Part shown: positions 17,595 to 25,936 of the stretch, piece after piece | How positions within the stretch are numbered: position 1 is the stretch's first letter | Layout: each line of letters starts with the position of its first letter | From: Yoonia ponticola | GTDB taxonomy: Bacteria; Pseudomonadota; Alphaproteobacteria; Rhodobacterales; Rhodobacteraceae | Length of the DNA: 64,000 bases | NCBI RefSeq assembly: GCF_014199395.1 | Contig: NZ_JACIJM010000001.1 | Coordinates: 62,001-126,000, forward strand | Direction: 5' to 3' | Translations under genes and position numbers: made by a program | The notes under the pieces: generated by a model | The model's input: the letters and a program-made list of their open reading frames with translations, nothing else | The model's database searches: none | What the model was told of the DNA's origin: nothing

Positions 17595-18401
17595 ATAATC
17601 CGATCGAACTTCCGGCCGCTGCCGCATATATTTCTCAAGCCGCCGTATGCCGAGCGACAAAGTGATCGTCATTGTCAGGTACACCAGTGCAACAACATTA
17701 TAGGTTTCGAAATACCGAAAATTCCCAGCAGCCAGCACTTTGCCCAGTTGCGTCACATCCGTGACACCCAGCACAGACACCAGCGACGAATCCTTCACCA
17801 TCGCGACAAAATCATTGCCGAGCGGTGGCAGGATCGTGCGAAACGCCTGCGGGAAAACGATATGACGAAACCGCTGCCATTTGTTCAAGCCCAACGCCTC
17901 TGCGGCCTCGATCTGTCCGGTATCAACCGATTGCAAACCAGCGCGGAAAACTTCGGCAAGGAACGATGAATACGCAATGGTCAAGGCAATCACCGCCCGC
18001 CAGAGCAGCGAAAAATCCCGGGTGCGAATTGGCTCGAACCCCAGTGTTTCCGCGACCCAGTTCCAGCCCGATACAAAACCGGGAGCGGCCACAAATGCCA
18101 CGTAGAGCAGCAGCACGATAATCGGAATGCCGCGCACAACTTCGACATATAGCCGTGCGGCTTGGCGTAACACGATGAACCGTGACATCTGCGCTGTGGC
18201 CAGCCCCAAGCCGATCAAACACGCGCTCAGGTAGGCCACGACCGTCACGTAGACCGTCACCCAAATGCCTTTGGTCAGCGTGGTTAAAACACGTTCGTAA
18301 ATCTCAACGGTAAAGACCTGCCAAAACAAATAGACCCCGGTCGCCACCACAATAAGCAGCCACCAGGGGAAGTCCTTGTCATCAGGCGATGTCGGGATCA
18401 T
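17592..18401 (-). CDS. Polar amino-acid ABC transporter permease
   Basis: The 269-residue inner-membrane protein has about five hydrophobic helices and the permease coupling loop EAAEALGLNKWQRFRHIVFPQA, the EAA motif that docks on the ATPase. The family (HisM/GltK-type) imports polar amino acids. It follows its binding-protein gene after 36 bases that contain a hairpin. There is no ATPase and no second permease next to it, so the ATPase must be encoded elsewhere or shared. The stop lies inside a family II repeat. Confidence 0.9.
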   Translation of the reverse strand: MIPTSPDDKDFPWWLLIVVATGVYLFWQVFTVEIYERVLTTLTKGIWVTVYVTVVAYLSACLIGLGLATAQMSRFIVLRQAARLYVEVVRGIPIIVLLLYVAFVAAPGFVSGWNWVAETLGFEPIRTRDFSLLWRAVIALTIAYSSFLAEVFRAGLQSVDTGQIEAAEALGLNKWQRFRHIVFPQAFRTILPPLGNDFVAMVKDSSLVSVLGVTDVTQLGKVLAAGNFRYFETYNVVALVYLTMTITLSLGIRRLEKYMRQRPEVRSDY

Positions 18402-18409
18402 GTCGAACG

Positions 18410-18428
18410 GGCGGGCAAGATGCCCGCC
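18410..18428 (-). terminator. Hairpin between binding-protein and permease genes
   Basis: An 8-bp GC stem (18410-18417 with 18421-18428) with a 3-base loop fills the 36-base gap between the binding-protein stop and the permease start. Such loops commonly protect the binding-protein mRNA and lower permease expression. Confidence 0.5.
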
Positions 18429-18437
18429 AAGCTACGT

Positions 18438-19223
18438 TTATTCACCAAGTTTATACTCAAGAAACCACTTTGTATTCAGCGCATCGATAGTGCCGTCAGC
18501 CTGCATATCTGCAATCGCGGCGTTGATCGGTGCGACAAGATCAGACCCCTGTGGAAAGATGAACCCAAAGTCCTCGGTGCCCAGCTTTTCGCCAACAATC
18601 TTCAAGCCACCATCAGATGCGGCAACATAGCCATTGCCCGCCGTGCCATCCGTTAGGACCAAGTCAACATCACCCGTGCGCAGGGCCTGAACCGTGGCGC
18701 CAAAGGTCTCCATCAGTTGAATGCGCGGGTTCGCCTCGTCGCCGTCCAGCACGTCGTAGACACCCACATAAAATGGCGTTGTGCCGGGTTGGGCGGCCAT
18801 GAACAGATCAGGATCAGCCGCAAAGCTAGCCGCATCGTCGAACCGATCCTCGTCGCCACGCACCAGCATAACCATCTCAGATGTCATGTAACTGTCTGAA
18901 AAATCGACGATTTCAGCACGGTCATCACGGATCGTAATACCGGTCATGCCCATGTCATACTGACCTTCGGACACGGCAGGGATCATCGCATCCCAACTGA
19001 TGTTCTCGTAAGTCACCATCGCATTCAGGCGTTTCGCGACCTCGGCCATGGCGTCATATTCCCAGCCAACAGCCGCACCATCGCCGTCAATAAACTGCAA
19101 CGGGGGATAGGCGTTTTCGGTCACAACAACGATCTCTTGACCATTCAAATCAGGCAAGTGTCCGTCGGCGTAGGCAGCAGTCGCCGTCAGCATGGCAGCG
19201 GCAATAGGCATGAGTAGTTTCAT
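18438..19223 (-). CDS. Polar amino-acid ABC transporter periplasmic binding protein
   Basis: This 261-residue SBP_bac_3 protein captures an amino acid in the periplasm and delivers it to the downstream permease. The start at ATG 19223 is preceded by GGGAGA and gives a clear signal peptide (1-19, ending AYA); longer starts would bury it. The fold's landmarks are [29 protein letters not shown], and [20 protein letters not shown]. The ligand is not predictable by eye. Confidence 0.92.
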   Translation of the reverse strand: MKLLMPIAAAMLTATAAYADGHLPDLNGQEIVVVTENAYPPLQFIDGDGAAVGWEYDAMAEVAKRLNAMVTYENISWDAMIPAVSEGQYDMGMTGITIRDDRAEIVDFSDSYMTSEMVMLVRGDEDRFDDAASFAADPDLFMAAQPGTTPFYVGVYDVLDGDEANPRIQLMETFGATVQALRTGDVDLVLTDGTAGNGYVAASDGGLKIVGEKLGTEDFGFIFPQGSDLVAPINAAIADMQADGTIDALNTKWFLEYKLGE

Positions 19224-19273
19224 GGAATATCTCCCGTGGGTTTGTTTGCAATGCACTATGATGCGGTTCGCGA

Positions 19274-20329
19274 TCATGGCAAGTGGGCAGCGCCGCAAAC
19301 TGCGCAATCCGGCCTGCGTTTTGCAGTGATAACGCGTGTTTCGGCGTAAAGTGCATCGTAAATCATCAATCTGCCGCGCAACGGGTCGCCTGCGCCTGTG
19401 ATCAACTTGATCGTCTCAACCGCCATCATCGACCCGATCACACCGGGCAGGGGGCCGATCACACCAGCTTCGGCGCAGGATGGCACAAGGTCGGCGGCGG
19501 GCGCATGTGGAAAAATACAGGCGTAGCAGGGGGCATCGTTCGCGGGGTCGTAAACGCTAATCTGGCCTTCCCATTGGGTTAACGCGGCTGCAACCAACGG
19601 AATTTTACCCGCCACACAGGTTTCATTCACCAAATAACGGGTCGCAAAATTATCTGTGCCATCCATCACAAAATCGTACTCGGCAAACAGTTCAGGGGCA
19701 AAGCTATCGTCCAACCTGCGATGATACGGCTTCACCGTCACAAACGGGTTCTGTGCGCGGATCGCCTCCGCGGCAGAATGTACCTTGGGCATCCCGATGC
19801 GGTCATCCGTATGAATAACTTGGCGTTGCAGGTTCGTGTTCTCGACAATATCGTCGTCGATCACGCCAATCTGACCAACGCCAGCAGCGGCCAAATATTG
19901 CAAGGCAGGCGACCCAAGGCCCCCCGCGCCGACCACCAAAATTTTGGCATCACGTAGCGCCTTTTGACCGACGCCGCCGACCTCACGCAGCATGATGTGA
20001 CGGCCATAGCGGTTCAGTTCGGTTTCCGAAAACGACGTGGGCTTCACAGGCGTTTCAACAGGGTGTTCGCTCGCGCCAGCCTTCTGCCGCAACGCCTGCA
20101 ATAGGCGGCGATACACAAACCCAATCGCGCCAAACGCAAGTATCAACGTCCAAAGCCGCACATCACCACCCGTCGCCTCACGCAAAGGATGGCGGTCGGG
20201 CAGGGCAATTTGGATAACGATAACAAGGCTCAACAGCAGCGCAATCATGATCCAACGGGCACGTTTCGGCGTGCCCATCGCCATGCCCGTGCCCCATAAA
20301 ACAGCCGCCATCGCGGCGACCATAATCAT
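19274..20329 (-). CDS. moeB: MoeB/ThiF-family adenylyltransferase with membrane-spanning N-terminus
   Basis: The catalytic part (about 101-351) is a MoeB-type E1-like enzyme that adenylates the C-terminus of the small molybdopterin-synthase subunit. The nucleotide site [19 protein letters not shown] starts at 134, with the NLQRQVIHT arginine segment, MDGTDN, and two CxxC pairs (CYAC near 270, CAVC near 343) for zinc. The first 80 residues hold two or three hydrophobic helices, absent from E. coli MoeB, which would tether the enzyme to the membrane. No C-terminal rhodanese domain is present. Its ATG overlaps the dut stop by four bases. Confidence 0.9.
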   Translation of the reverse strand: MIMVAAMAAVLWGTGMAMGTPKRARWIMIALLLSLVIVIQIALPDRHPLREATGGDVRLWTLILAFGAIGFVYRRLLQALRQKAGASEHPVETPVKPTSFSETELNRYGRHIMLREVGGVGQKALRDAKILVVGAGGLGSPALQYLAAAGVGQIGVIDDDIVENTNLQRQVIHTDDRIGMPKVHSAAEAIRAQNPFVTVKPYHRRLDDSFAPELFAEYDFVMDGTDNFATRYLVNETCVAGKIPLVAAALTQWEGQISVYDPANDAPCYACIFPHAPAADLVPSCAEAGVIGPLPGVIGSMMAVETIKLITGAGDPLRGRLMIYDALYAETRVITAKRRPDCAVCGAAHLP

Positions 20330-20784
20330 GCGGTGACACCCGTGCTACCAAAGCCGCCAGCGCCGCGCACGGTCTCGTCCAGATCATCAACGAGGGTAAA
20401 GTCAGCCTGAATAACTGGTGCGACAACCATCTGTGCAATCCGCATACCGTGGGTGATCTCAAAGGGCGCATCGCCCAAATTAACCATAATGACGCCAACA
20501 GGACCGCGATAATCGCTATCAATTGTGCCGGGGCTGTTCACCAAGGTCACACCGTGTTTCAACGCAAGGCCGGAACGCGGTCGGATTTGGACCTCAAGGC
20601 CTTCAGGTATCGCCATCGACAGTCCGGTGGGAATCAAGGCCCGCGCACCAGATTTCAATGTCACGCCGCCAGCATCGCGACCAAAGTTGGCACATAAATC
20701 GGCGCCAGCAGCGCCCTTCGTTTGATACTTGGGCAAGGGCAGGTCTTGATCCGCGTCCATTTGCCAGCATAGCTTAATCTGCAT
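20326..20784 (-). CDS. dut: Deoxyuridine 5'-triphosphate nucleotidohydrolase
   Basis: This trimeric dUTPase of 152 residues cleaves dUTP to dUMP and keeps uracil out of DNA. Conserved motifs are in order: AGADLCAN (1), [10 protein letters not shown] (2, here starting PRSG), [17 protein letters not shown] (3, with the catalytic Asp), GMRIAQMVV (4), and the C-terminal arm [10 protein letters not shown] (5). It lies 51 bases after coaBC, separated by a family III repeat, and overlaps moeB by four bases. Confidence 0.98.
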   Translation of the reverse strand: MQIKLCWQMDADQDLPLPKYQTKGAAGADLCANFGRDAGGVTLKSGARALIPTGLSMAIPEGLEVQIRPRSGLALKHGVTLVNSPGTIDSDYRGPVGVIMVNLGDAPFEITHGMRIAQMVVAPVIQADFTLVDDLDETVRGAGGFGSTGVTA

Positions 20785-20793
20785 CTGATCCCC

Positions 20794-20835
20794 CGATTTT
20801 TCGCGAAAAATCGTCCAAATTTTCGAGAAAATTTG
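20794..20835 (-). repeat. 3'-end repeat family III, copy 1: double AT-rich palindrome
   Basis: Two hairpins in tandem fill nearly all of the 51-base gap after coaBC. One is a perfect 20-base palindrome with CGCG-type centre (20794-20813), the other an 8-bp stem with 4-base loop (20816-20835). Read in the direction of coaBC, the order and sequence match the element after glnD at 33756. Confidence 0.7.
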
Positions 20836-22032
20836 TCATCCCACCAAAACCTGCGCAATCCGAGCGGCGAGCTTCGTTGCGACCGCATCTTTGCCCATCC
20901 GCGGCCAGTCCTCTGCGCCATCGTCGGAAATCAGCGTCACCGCGTTTTCACTCCCGCCCATGATGCCCGTTTCAGGCGACACATCATTCGCAACGATCCA
21001 ATCGCAGCCTTTGCGCAACCGCTTGGCCGTTGCATTCGCAATCACATCATTGGTCTCGGCAGCAAAACCCACAATCAGCCCCGGTCGTCCGGTTTTCATC
21101 TGGGACACGGTCGCCAGAATATCGGGGTTCTCGGCAAAGCTCAGCTCGGGCAACCCCGAGGCATCCTTCTTGATCTTGCTGTCAGACGCATTCGCCACAT
21201 GCCAATCCGCAACGGCAGCCGCGAAAACGGCGGCATCAGCAGGCAACGCGGTCTGCACCGCCTCCAACATTTGCGCGGCGGTCTCAACCGGAACAACACG
21301 CACACCCGCTGGCGGCGCAATATCCGCAGGCCCGGCTACAAACGTCACATCCGCGCCAAGCGCCGCCAGCGCGGTCGCAATCGCAGTCCCTTGCGCGCCC
21401 GACGACCGGTTCGCAATATAACGCACCGGATCAATCGGCTCGTGTGTCGGCCCAGAGGTGACCAAAATATGTTTGCCCTTCAAAGGCCCATCCGCCAAAG
21501 CCGCATCAATTGCAGCAACAATATCAAGCGGTTCTGCCATCCGGCCCGGACCAAATTCACCGCAGGCCATATCGCCTTCGGTCGGTCCAACAAACAAAAT
21601 TCCGTCGCCCTGCAACGTCACCAAATTGCGCTGTGTCGCGGCATGTTCCCACATCCGCACGTTCATCGACGGGGCCACAAGCACGCGTTTATCCGTCGCG
21701 AGCAACAGCGTCGAAGCCAGATCATTAGCCAAGCCACCCGCCATTTTCGCCATTAAATCAGCGGTGCCAGGTGCCACAACAATCAAATCCGCTGCGCGCG
21801 ACAACTCGATATGGCCCATCTCGGCTTCGTCATTGAGATTAAACAGATCGGTGTAAAGCTTGGACGCAGCCAAGGCCGACACCGACAACGGCGTCACAAA
21901 TTCCGAGCCAGCTTTGGTTAACACAGGCGTCACTTTCGCGCCGCGTTCACGCAACCGCCTGATCAGATCAAGCGACTTGAACGCCGCGATTCCGCCGCCG
22001 ATAATCAGTAGGATGTGTTTGTTCGCCAGCAT
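20836..22032 (-). CDS. coaBC: Bifunctional phosphopantothenoylcysteine decarboxylase/synthetase
   Basis: CoaBC performs two consecutive steps of coenzyme A synthesis: joining cysteine to 4'-phosphopantothenate, then decarboxylating it. The 398 residues split into an FMN-binding CoaC half (1-180), with GGGIAAFKSLDLIRRL at the start, APSMNVRMW near 120 and a MACGEFGPGRM loop bearing the catalytic cysteine, and a CoaB half with VTSGPTHEPIDPVR near 190 and an NDVS segment. The coaBC-dut-moeB order is typical for Rhodobacterales. Confidence 0.97.
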   Translation of the reverse strand: MLANKHILLIIGGGIAAFKSLDLIRRLRERGAKVTPVLTKAGSEFVTPLSVSALAASKLYTDLFNLNDEAEMGHIELSRAADLIVVAPGTADLMAKMAGGLANDLASTLLLATDKRVLVAPSMNVRMWEHAATQRNLVTLQGDGILFVGPTEGDMACGEFGPGRMAEPLDIVAAIDAALADGPLKGKHILVTSGPTHEPIDPVRYIANRSSGAQGTAIATALAALGADVTFVAGPADIAPPAGVRVVPVETAAQMLEAVQTALPADAAVFAAAVADWHVANASDSKIKKDASGLPELSFAENPDILATVSQMKTGRPGLIVGFAAETNDVIANATAKRLRKGCDWIVANDVSPETGIMGGSENAVTLISDDGAEDWPRMGKDAVATKLAARIAQVLVG

Positions 22033-22093
22033 GTCAGCCTCCGCAGTTGCTCGAAACCTAAGCCTTTGGCCGCATGGTTACAATCAGCACGTG

Positions 22094-22885
22094 CTATTGG
22101 AATGCAGCACAGGGATCAGGGCGATCCACAGGCGGCGTGATGCGCCACAAATCGTAAGGCCGATCAACATCATGTTCGGTAATTTGACCGATACTCAAAA
22201 CCTTAACATCAGGGGCCGCGGCATCCAAATAAACCGGCATGCCCCAATCGGTCCGCGCATGGCCATTCCCCGTAATTACAACCACGGGTCCGCCGAGTTC
22301 CTCAAACGCATTTAACGCCGCACGGGCAAACATCGCGTCCCGAAACCGTTGTTGATCAACGAACCACGGCAGCATCTCATCAGGCAATGCGCCACAGTGA
22401 CCCGCCTGCATGTCAGCCTCGCGGGTCAGTTGCTCTGCTGCAGGTAAATCTGCCGTTAACCCGAATCTACCCGCACCGTTACCAAACGCGGCAGCGCTGT
22501 CATCACGCGCTTGTGCGGCCTGCGCTTCAGACGCCGCCGCGCCAATAATAGCAGCATCACCCAAGGCCGCAAAAATCGGCGCATAGATTTCAAACGCGGG
22601 CCAACCAGAGTCTTCCCATGCGAGCAATTCACCCAAATCAGGTGAGTCGCGACGGTCTGGCGTTACAGCTTCTGCTTGTGCCTTAGTCAACATCTCGAAA
22701 ATCACCGCAGTCGGATAAACCGTCGTAATGATGTCAGCCTGCATCTGGTGGTGCGTCGGATCGTCGTGGGTTTCGCCGACGATGATGATGTCGAACCCTT
22801 CAAAGTCGTTAATATGAAACGGTGAAATGCTATCCGCCGCCACAGGGGCCGCAAGCGCAATCATGATCGACGAAATAATCTTCAT
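22094..22885 (-). CDS. ChaN-family exported protein
   Basis: The 263-residue product has a signal peptide (about 1-17) and the ChaN/EreA-like core: an IIIVGETHDDPTHH motif at 33-46 with Glu/His ligands, an EMLTKAQA segment, and VVVITGNGHARTDWG near the end. ChaN of Campylobacter binds a stacked haem pair; related TIKI proteins are metalloproteases. Its ATG overlaps the stop of the sigma-32 gene by four bases, so it is co-translated with an RpoE-linked stress sigma factor, which suggests a role in oxidative or haem/iron stress. Confidence 0.82.
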   Translation of the reverse strand: MKIISSIMIALAAPVAADSISPFHINDFEGFDIIIVGETHDDPTHHQMQADIITTVYPTAVIFEMLTKAQAEAVTPDRRDSPDLGELLAWEDSGWPAFEIYAPIFAALGDAAIIGAAASEAQAAQARDDSAAAFGNGAGRFGLTADLPAAEQLTREADMQAGHCGALPDEMLPWFVDQQRFRDAMFARAALNAFEELGGPVVVITGNGHARTDWGMPVYLDAAAPDVKVLSIGQITEHDVDRPYDLWRITPPVDRPDPCAAFQ

Positions 22886-23760
22886 ACGAAGAAGCGATGC
22901 ACCTCTTCGTTATGCACTTCAAGGTTTTTCCGCATCTTAATAAACGCCGCCGTTTCTAACTGCCGCACACGTTCTTTCGACAACCCAAGCTCGGTTCCAA
23001 GACTATCCAAAGTCCGTGGATCATCGCGCATTTTCCGTTCTCGCACGATCAATCGTTCGCGATCATTCAACTCGCCTAATGCAGACAAAAGCCACTGGCG
23101 TAGCGTGTCCGTATCGTGATTATTCTCAACCTTTTCTGCCGCTTGCGGTGCATCGTCCTGCAACAGGTCAATCCATTCGCGGCCTTCATCCTCTGCCGAT
23201 TGGGTCGCGTTCAACGAATAATCCGACCCAGATAACCGTCCTTCCATCATCTCAACATCACGCAACGGCACACCGACTTCGGTCGCGATCATTTCGCGCA
23301 TGTCATGGCGATCAATCACACGACCTTCTGCGGCGGCTTCACGCTCTAATCGCGCTTGTACGCGACGCAGGTTAAAAAACAGTGACTTTTGCGAAGACGT
23401 TGACCCAGTCCGGACCATCGACCAATTTCGCATCACATATTCCTGAATCGACGCCTTGATCCACCAAACCGCATAGGTTGAAAAGCGAACACCGCGATCA
23501 GGGTCAAATTTGTCCGCCGCTTTCATCAGGCCGACCGACGCTTCTTGGATCAAATCGCCCATCGGTGCGCCATAGCGCCGGAATTTCCCTGCCATCGAAA
23601 TAGCGAGCCGCATGTAGGCCGTAATCAATCGATGTAATGCCTGTTCGTCGCGGTTATCGCGCCACGCAATCGCCAATTCCCGTTCCGTATCCGCGTCTAA
23701 AAGCTCTGCTTTCATCGCCTTACGTGTCATCTTCTGATCCGAAAAACCGTCAAACGCCAT
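22882..23760 (-). CDS. rpoH: RNA polymerase sigma-32 factor, RpoHII type
   Basis: Sigma-32 directs RNA polymerase to heat-shock and oxidative-stress promoters. From ATG 23760 the protein has 292 residues: region 2 with GDLIQEASVGLMKA and RFSTYAVWWIKASIQEYVMRN, the RpoH box area SSQKSLFFNLRRVQARLE, and region 4 ending LGLSKERVRQLETAAF. The MRNWSMVRTGSTSSQK segment fits RpoHII rather than RpoHI, as I recall the two. Upstream lies a promoter resembling RpoE/ECF11 sites, which in Rhodobacter controls rpoHII. The next gene, chaN-like, overlaps by four bases. Confidence 0.88.
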   Translation of the reverse strand: MAFDGFSDQKMTRKAMKAELLDADTERELAIAWRDNRDEQALHRLITAYMRLAISMAGKFRRYGAPMGDLIQEASVGLMKAADKFDPDRGVRFSTYAVWWIKASIQEYVMRNWSMVRTGSTSSQKSLFFNLRRVQARLEREAAAEGRVIDRHDMREMIATEVGVPLRDVEMMEGRLSGSDYSLNATQSAEDEGREWIDLLQDDAPQAAEKVENNHDTDTLRQWLLSALGELNDRERLIVRERKMRDDPRTLDSLGTELGLSKERVRQLETAAFIKMRKNLEVHNEEVHRFFV

Positions 23761-23808
23761 GTTTTGATCCCCACCAGATTGCACACGAGCCTTCCCGTGC
23801 TATTGATC

Positions 23809-23838
23809 TGTTTACGAAGGGTAGAACCCCGTGGATCA
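23809..23838 (-). promoter_or_regulatory. RpoE (ECF11)-like promoter of rpoH
   Basis: On the minus strand TGATCC (23838-23833) is followed by exactly 18 bases and TAAACA (23814-23809), about 50 bases before the rpoH start. The published RpoE promoter of Rhodobacter is TGATC-18-TAAGA, and rpoHII is a known RpoE target there. The match is seen directly; use by RpoE here is inferred. Confidence 0.6.
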
Positions 23839-24418
23839 CAAAAAGTTGCAAAATATCATGCGAAAGACATTATATTTCGTCACCGGCGGGGCGGCATCCG
23901 GCAAATCGACCTTCGCCGAAACGCTTGCGCGCGGGACCGAAAAGCCAAAGATTTATGTCGCGACAATGCAACCTTACGACGATGAAATGCGGGCAAAATT
24001 AACCAAGCATCAATCAGATCGCGGCGACGATTGGACGACCATCGAAGCGCCCATCGACGTCGTTACAATTTTAAAGAAGGCACAGCCGACAGACGTTATT
24101 CTGCTCGATTGCGTCACGCTTTGGTTAACGAATGTGCTGCTGGCTGATCATGACGTCGAAGCAGCCTGCGGTGAATTGGTTAATGCGCTGGTAACTTGCC
24201 GGTGCGATGTGGTTGTCGTCTCAAACGAGGTCGGCATGGGGATCGTTCCTGACAACGCGCTCTCACGCAAGTTCCGGAATATGCAGGGAAAAATCAACCA
24301 GATGATCGCCGCCCGCGCCGATACAGTCATCACGGTGATCTCGGGCCTACCACTTGTTCTCAAAGGGTCTTGCGATCTGGTTTCCGCAACGCACGTCTTC
24401 CCCGCGGGGAAGGTTTGA
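23831..24418 (+). CDS. cobU: Adenosylcobinamide kinase / adenosylcobinamide-phosphate guanylyltransferase
   Basis: CobU (CobP) phosphorylates adenosylcobinamide and then transfers GMP to it, late in cobalamin assembly and salvage. Numbered from GTG 23831 (195 residues), the P-loop GGAASGKST is at 19-27; an LLDCVTLWLTN segment and SNEVGMGIVP, with RKFRNMQGKINQ, are typical. An ATG at 23858 would give a more usual MRKTLYFVTGG start and would leave the divergent RpoE-like promoter free of coding sequence; GTG has a better AAGGG site. It overlaps the next gene by four bases (TTGA). Confidence 0.9.
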   Translation: MDHKKLQNIMRKTLYFVTGGAASGKSTFAETLARGTEKPKIYVATMQPYDDEMRAKLTKHQSDRGDDWTTIEAPIDVVTILKKAQPTDVILLDCVTLWLTNVLLADHDVEAACGELVNALVTCRCDVVVVSNEVGMGIVPDNALSRKFRNMQGKINQMIAARADTVITVISGLPLVLKGSCDLVSATHVFPAGKV

Positions 24419-24990
24419 CCCGCTTTTGGCTGGTCCGGCATGGGCCAACGCACCAGAAAACCTTTACAGGTTGGCGCGATGTTCCTGCCGATTTGTCCGA
24501 CACTGATGCGCTTAATCGCCTGTCGGATTATCTGCCGATGGATGCGCTTCTGACCTCATCCGACCTGCAACGCAGTGTGAAAACAGCCGACGCCATCGCC
24601 GGACCGCGCACCCGACTTGCTGCGCGAAAAAGTCTGCGTGAATTCGATTTCGGCGTTTGGGACGGGATGCACCACAGCGAAGTGGCTGCGCGCGATCCGA
24701 TCCTCAGCCGCGCATTCTGGGAAAATCCGGGCGATCTTGCTGCTCCCCACGGGGAAAGCTGGAACGCGGTCACTCGCCGCGTGACAGACGCATTAACCAA
24801 CATCGCACAAGAAAACATGAACGCAAACATCGTCGTCGTCGGACATATGGGCATGATCATGACGATGATCGCACAATGTGGATACACGCCCTACGCCGCG
24901 ATGGGCCACAAGATCGACAACCTTTCCGTCACCGACATGCGTCTGACCTTGCAAGGTTGGCAAATCGGAACCATCAATCACTTAGCATAA
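24415..24990 (+). CDS. Histidine phosphatase, probably alpha-ribazole phosphatase
   Basis: The 191-residue enzyme has the catalytic RHG at residues 8-10 (WLVRHGPT), the SSDLQRSVKTADAI segment, FDFGVWDG, and the second histidine in VVGHMGMI. Fusion by overlap to cobU suggests it is CobC-like, removing the 5'-phosphate of alpha-ribazole phosphate in nucleotide-loop assembly. The start is TTG 24415, overlapping the cobU stop, with GGGGA about four bases ahead; a start further upstream would lie wholly inside cobU. A general phosphoglycerate-mutase-like phosphatase is the alternative. Confidence 0.82.
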   Translation: MTRFWLVRHGPTHQKTFTGWRDVPADLSDTDALNRLSDYLPMDALLTSSDLQRSVKTADAIAGPRTRLAARKSLREFDFGVWDGMHHSEVAARDPILSRAFWENPGDLAAPHGESWNAVTRRVTDALTNIAQENMNANIVVVGHMGMIMTMIAQCGYTPYAAMGHKIDNLSVTDMRLTLQGWQIGTINHLA

Positions 24991-25010
24991 CCCCCGCGAG
25001 GAGCCACTAA

Positions 25011-25880
25011 ATGACCCATGAACTTTACATCGGTGATCGGACGTTTTCCAGTTGGTCCCTGCGCGGCTGGCTGTTGCTTGAAAAATTTGGGCTGCCCTAC
25101 AAAACCACTATGGTAGGTCTGTATGCTGGGACGATGGCCGCAGATATGGCGCATCTCGTAGGGGCAAAAACGGTGCCTGCATTGGTCACGCCGTCGGGCG
25201 GATTGTTGACGGATAGTATCGCCATAGCCGAAACCTTGGCCGAAGAAAATCCTGACGCGGGGCTCTACCCAAAGAACCCAGCAGCACGCGCAATGGCGCG
25301 GTCGCTGGTGGCGGAAATGCACGGCAGTTTCAATGCATTACGCGGTGACTGCCCGCACAACATGGACCACACGCTTATCGGTTTCACGCCGTCTGACGCT
25401 GTGATGAAAGACGTAACACGGATCAGTGAACTCTGGTCGCTTGCACGCGACCGCTTTGGTGCGGACGGCCCTTGGTTGTTTGGGAATTACTCGGCCGCTG
25501 ACGCCTTTTACGCACCGATTGCGAACCGCTTCGCAACCTACGGCATAGCACTTGGCGTGACTGCCCAAGCCTATGTCGACACCCACATCGCGGACACCGC
25601 GAACAGGCAGTGGCGAGCGATGGGGCAGACCGTGACCTACGATCCTTTCCCCTATGATTTCGGTCTCGCAAAAGCACCTTGGCCAGTCGACATCATTCCA
25701 GCAAAATCGGCTGAAACCGGACCATCCGAGAACAAAAGCTGCCCATACTCCGGTGACCCAGTCACACACTATCTAGTCATGGATGGCCGGAAATTCGGTT
25801 TCTGCAACGCATCCTGCCGCGATAAGACCGTCGCCGATCCAGCTGCGTGGCCTAAATTCATGGAATTGGTTAACGGTTAA
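25011..25880 (+). CDS. Glutathione S-transferase fused to a C-terminal cysteine-rich (YHS-like) module
   Basis: Residues 1-210 form a GST: thioredoxin-like N-terminus with FSSWSLRGWLLLEKFGLPYK (likely catalytic serine), a VPAL cis-proline, and TDSIAIAETL for glutathione binding. From about 240 the protein adds a 45-residue tail with CPYSGDPV and FCNASCRDK, the layout of YHS/TRASH-like metal-binding modules with one Cys then a C-x3-C pair. Such a fusion is not part of classic GSTs. GAGGAG precedes the ATG. The role could be metal-sensitive detoxification; this is inference. Confidence 0.82.
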   Translation: MTHELYIGDRTFSSWSLRGWLLLEKFGLPYKTTMVGLYAGTMAADMAHLVGAKTVPALVTPSGGLLTDSIAIAETLAEENPDAGLYPKNPAARAMARSLVAEMHGSFNALRGDCPHNMDHTLIGFTPSDAVMKDVTRISELWSLARDRFGADGPWLFGNYSAADAFYAPIANRFATYGIALGVTAQAYVDTHIADTANRQWRAMGQTVTYDPFPYDFGLAKAPWPVDIIPAKSAETGPSENKSCPYSGDPVTHYLVMDGRKFGFCNASCRDKTVADPAAWPKFMELVNG

Positions 25881-25936
25881 CGCTTTTGTAACGTCCCTGC
25901 CGTTAACCATGTGTAGTGGTGAAGAACGGGATCAAG

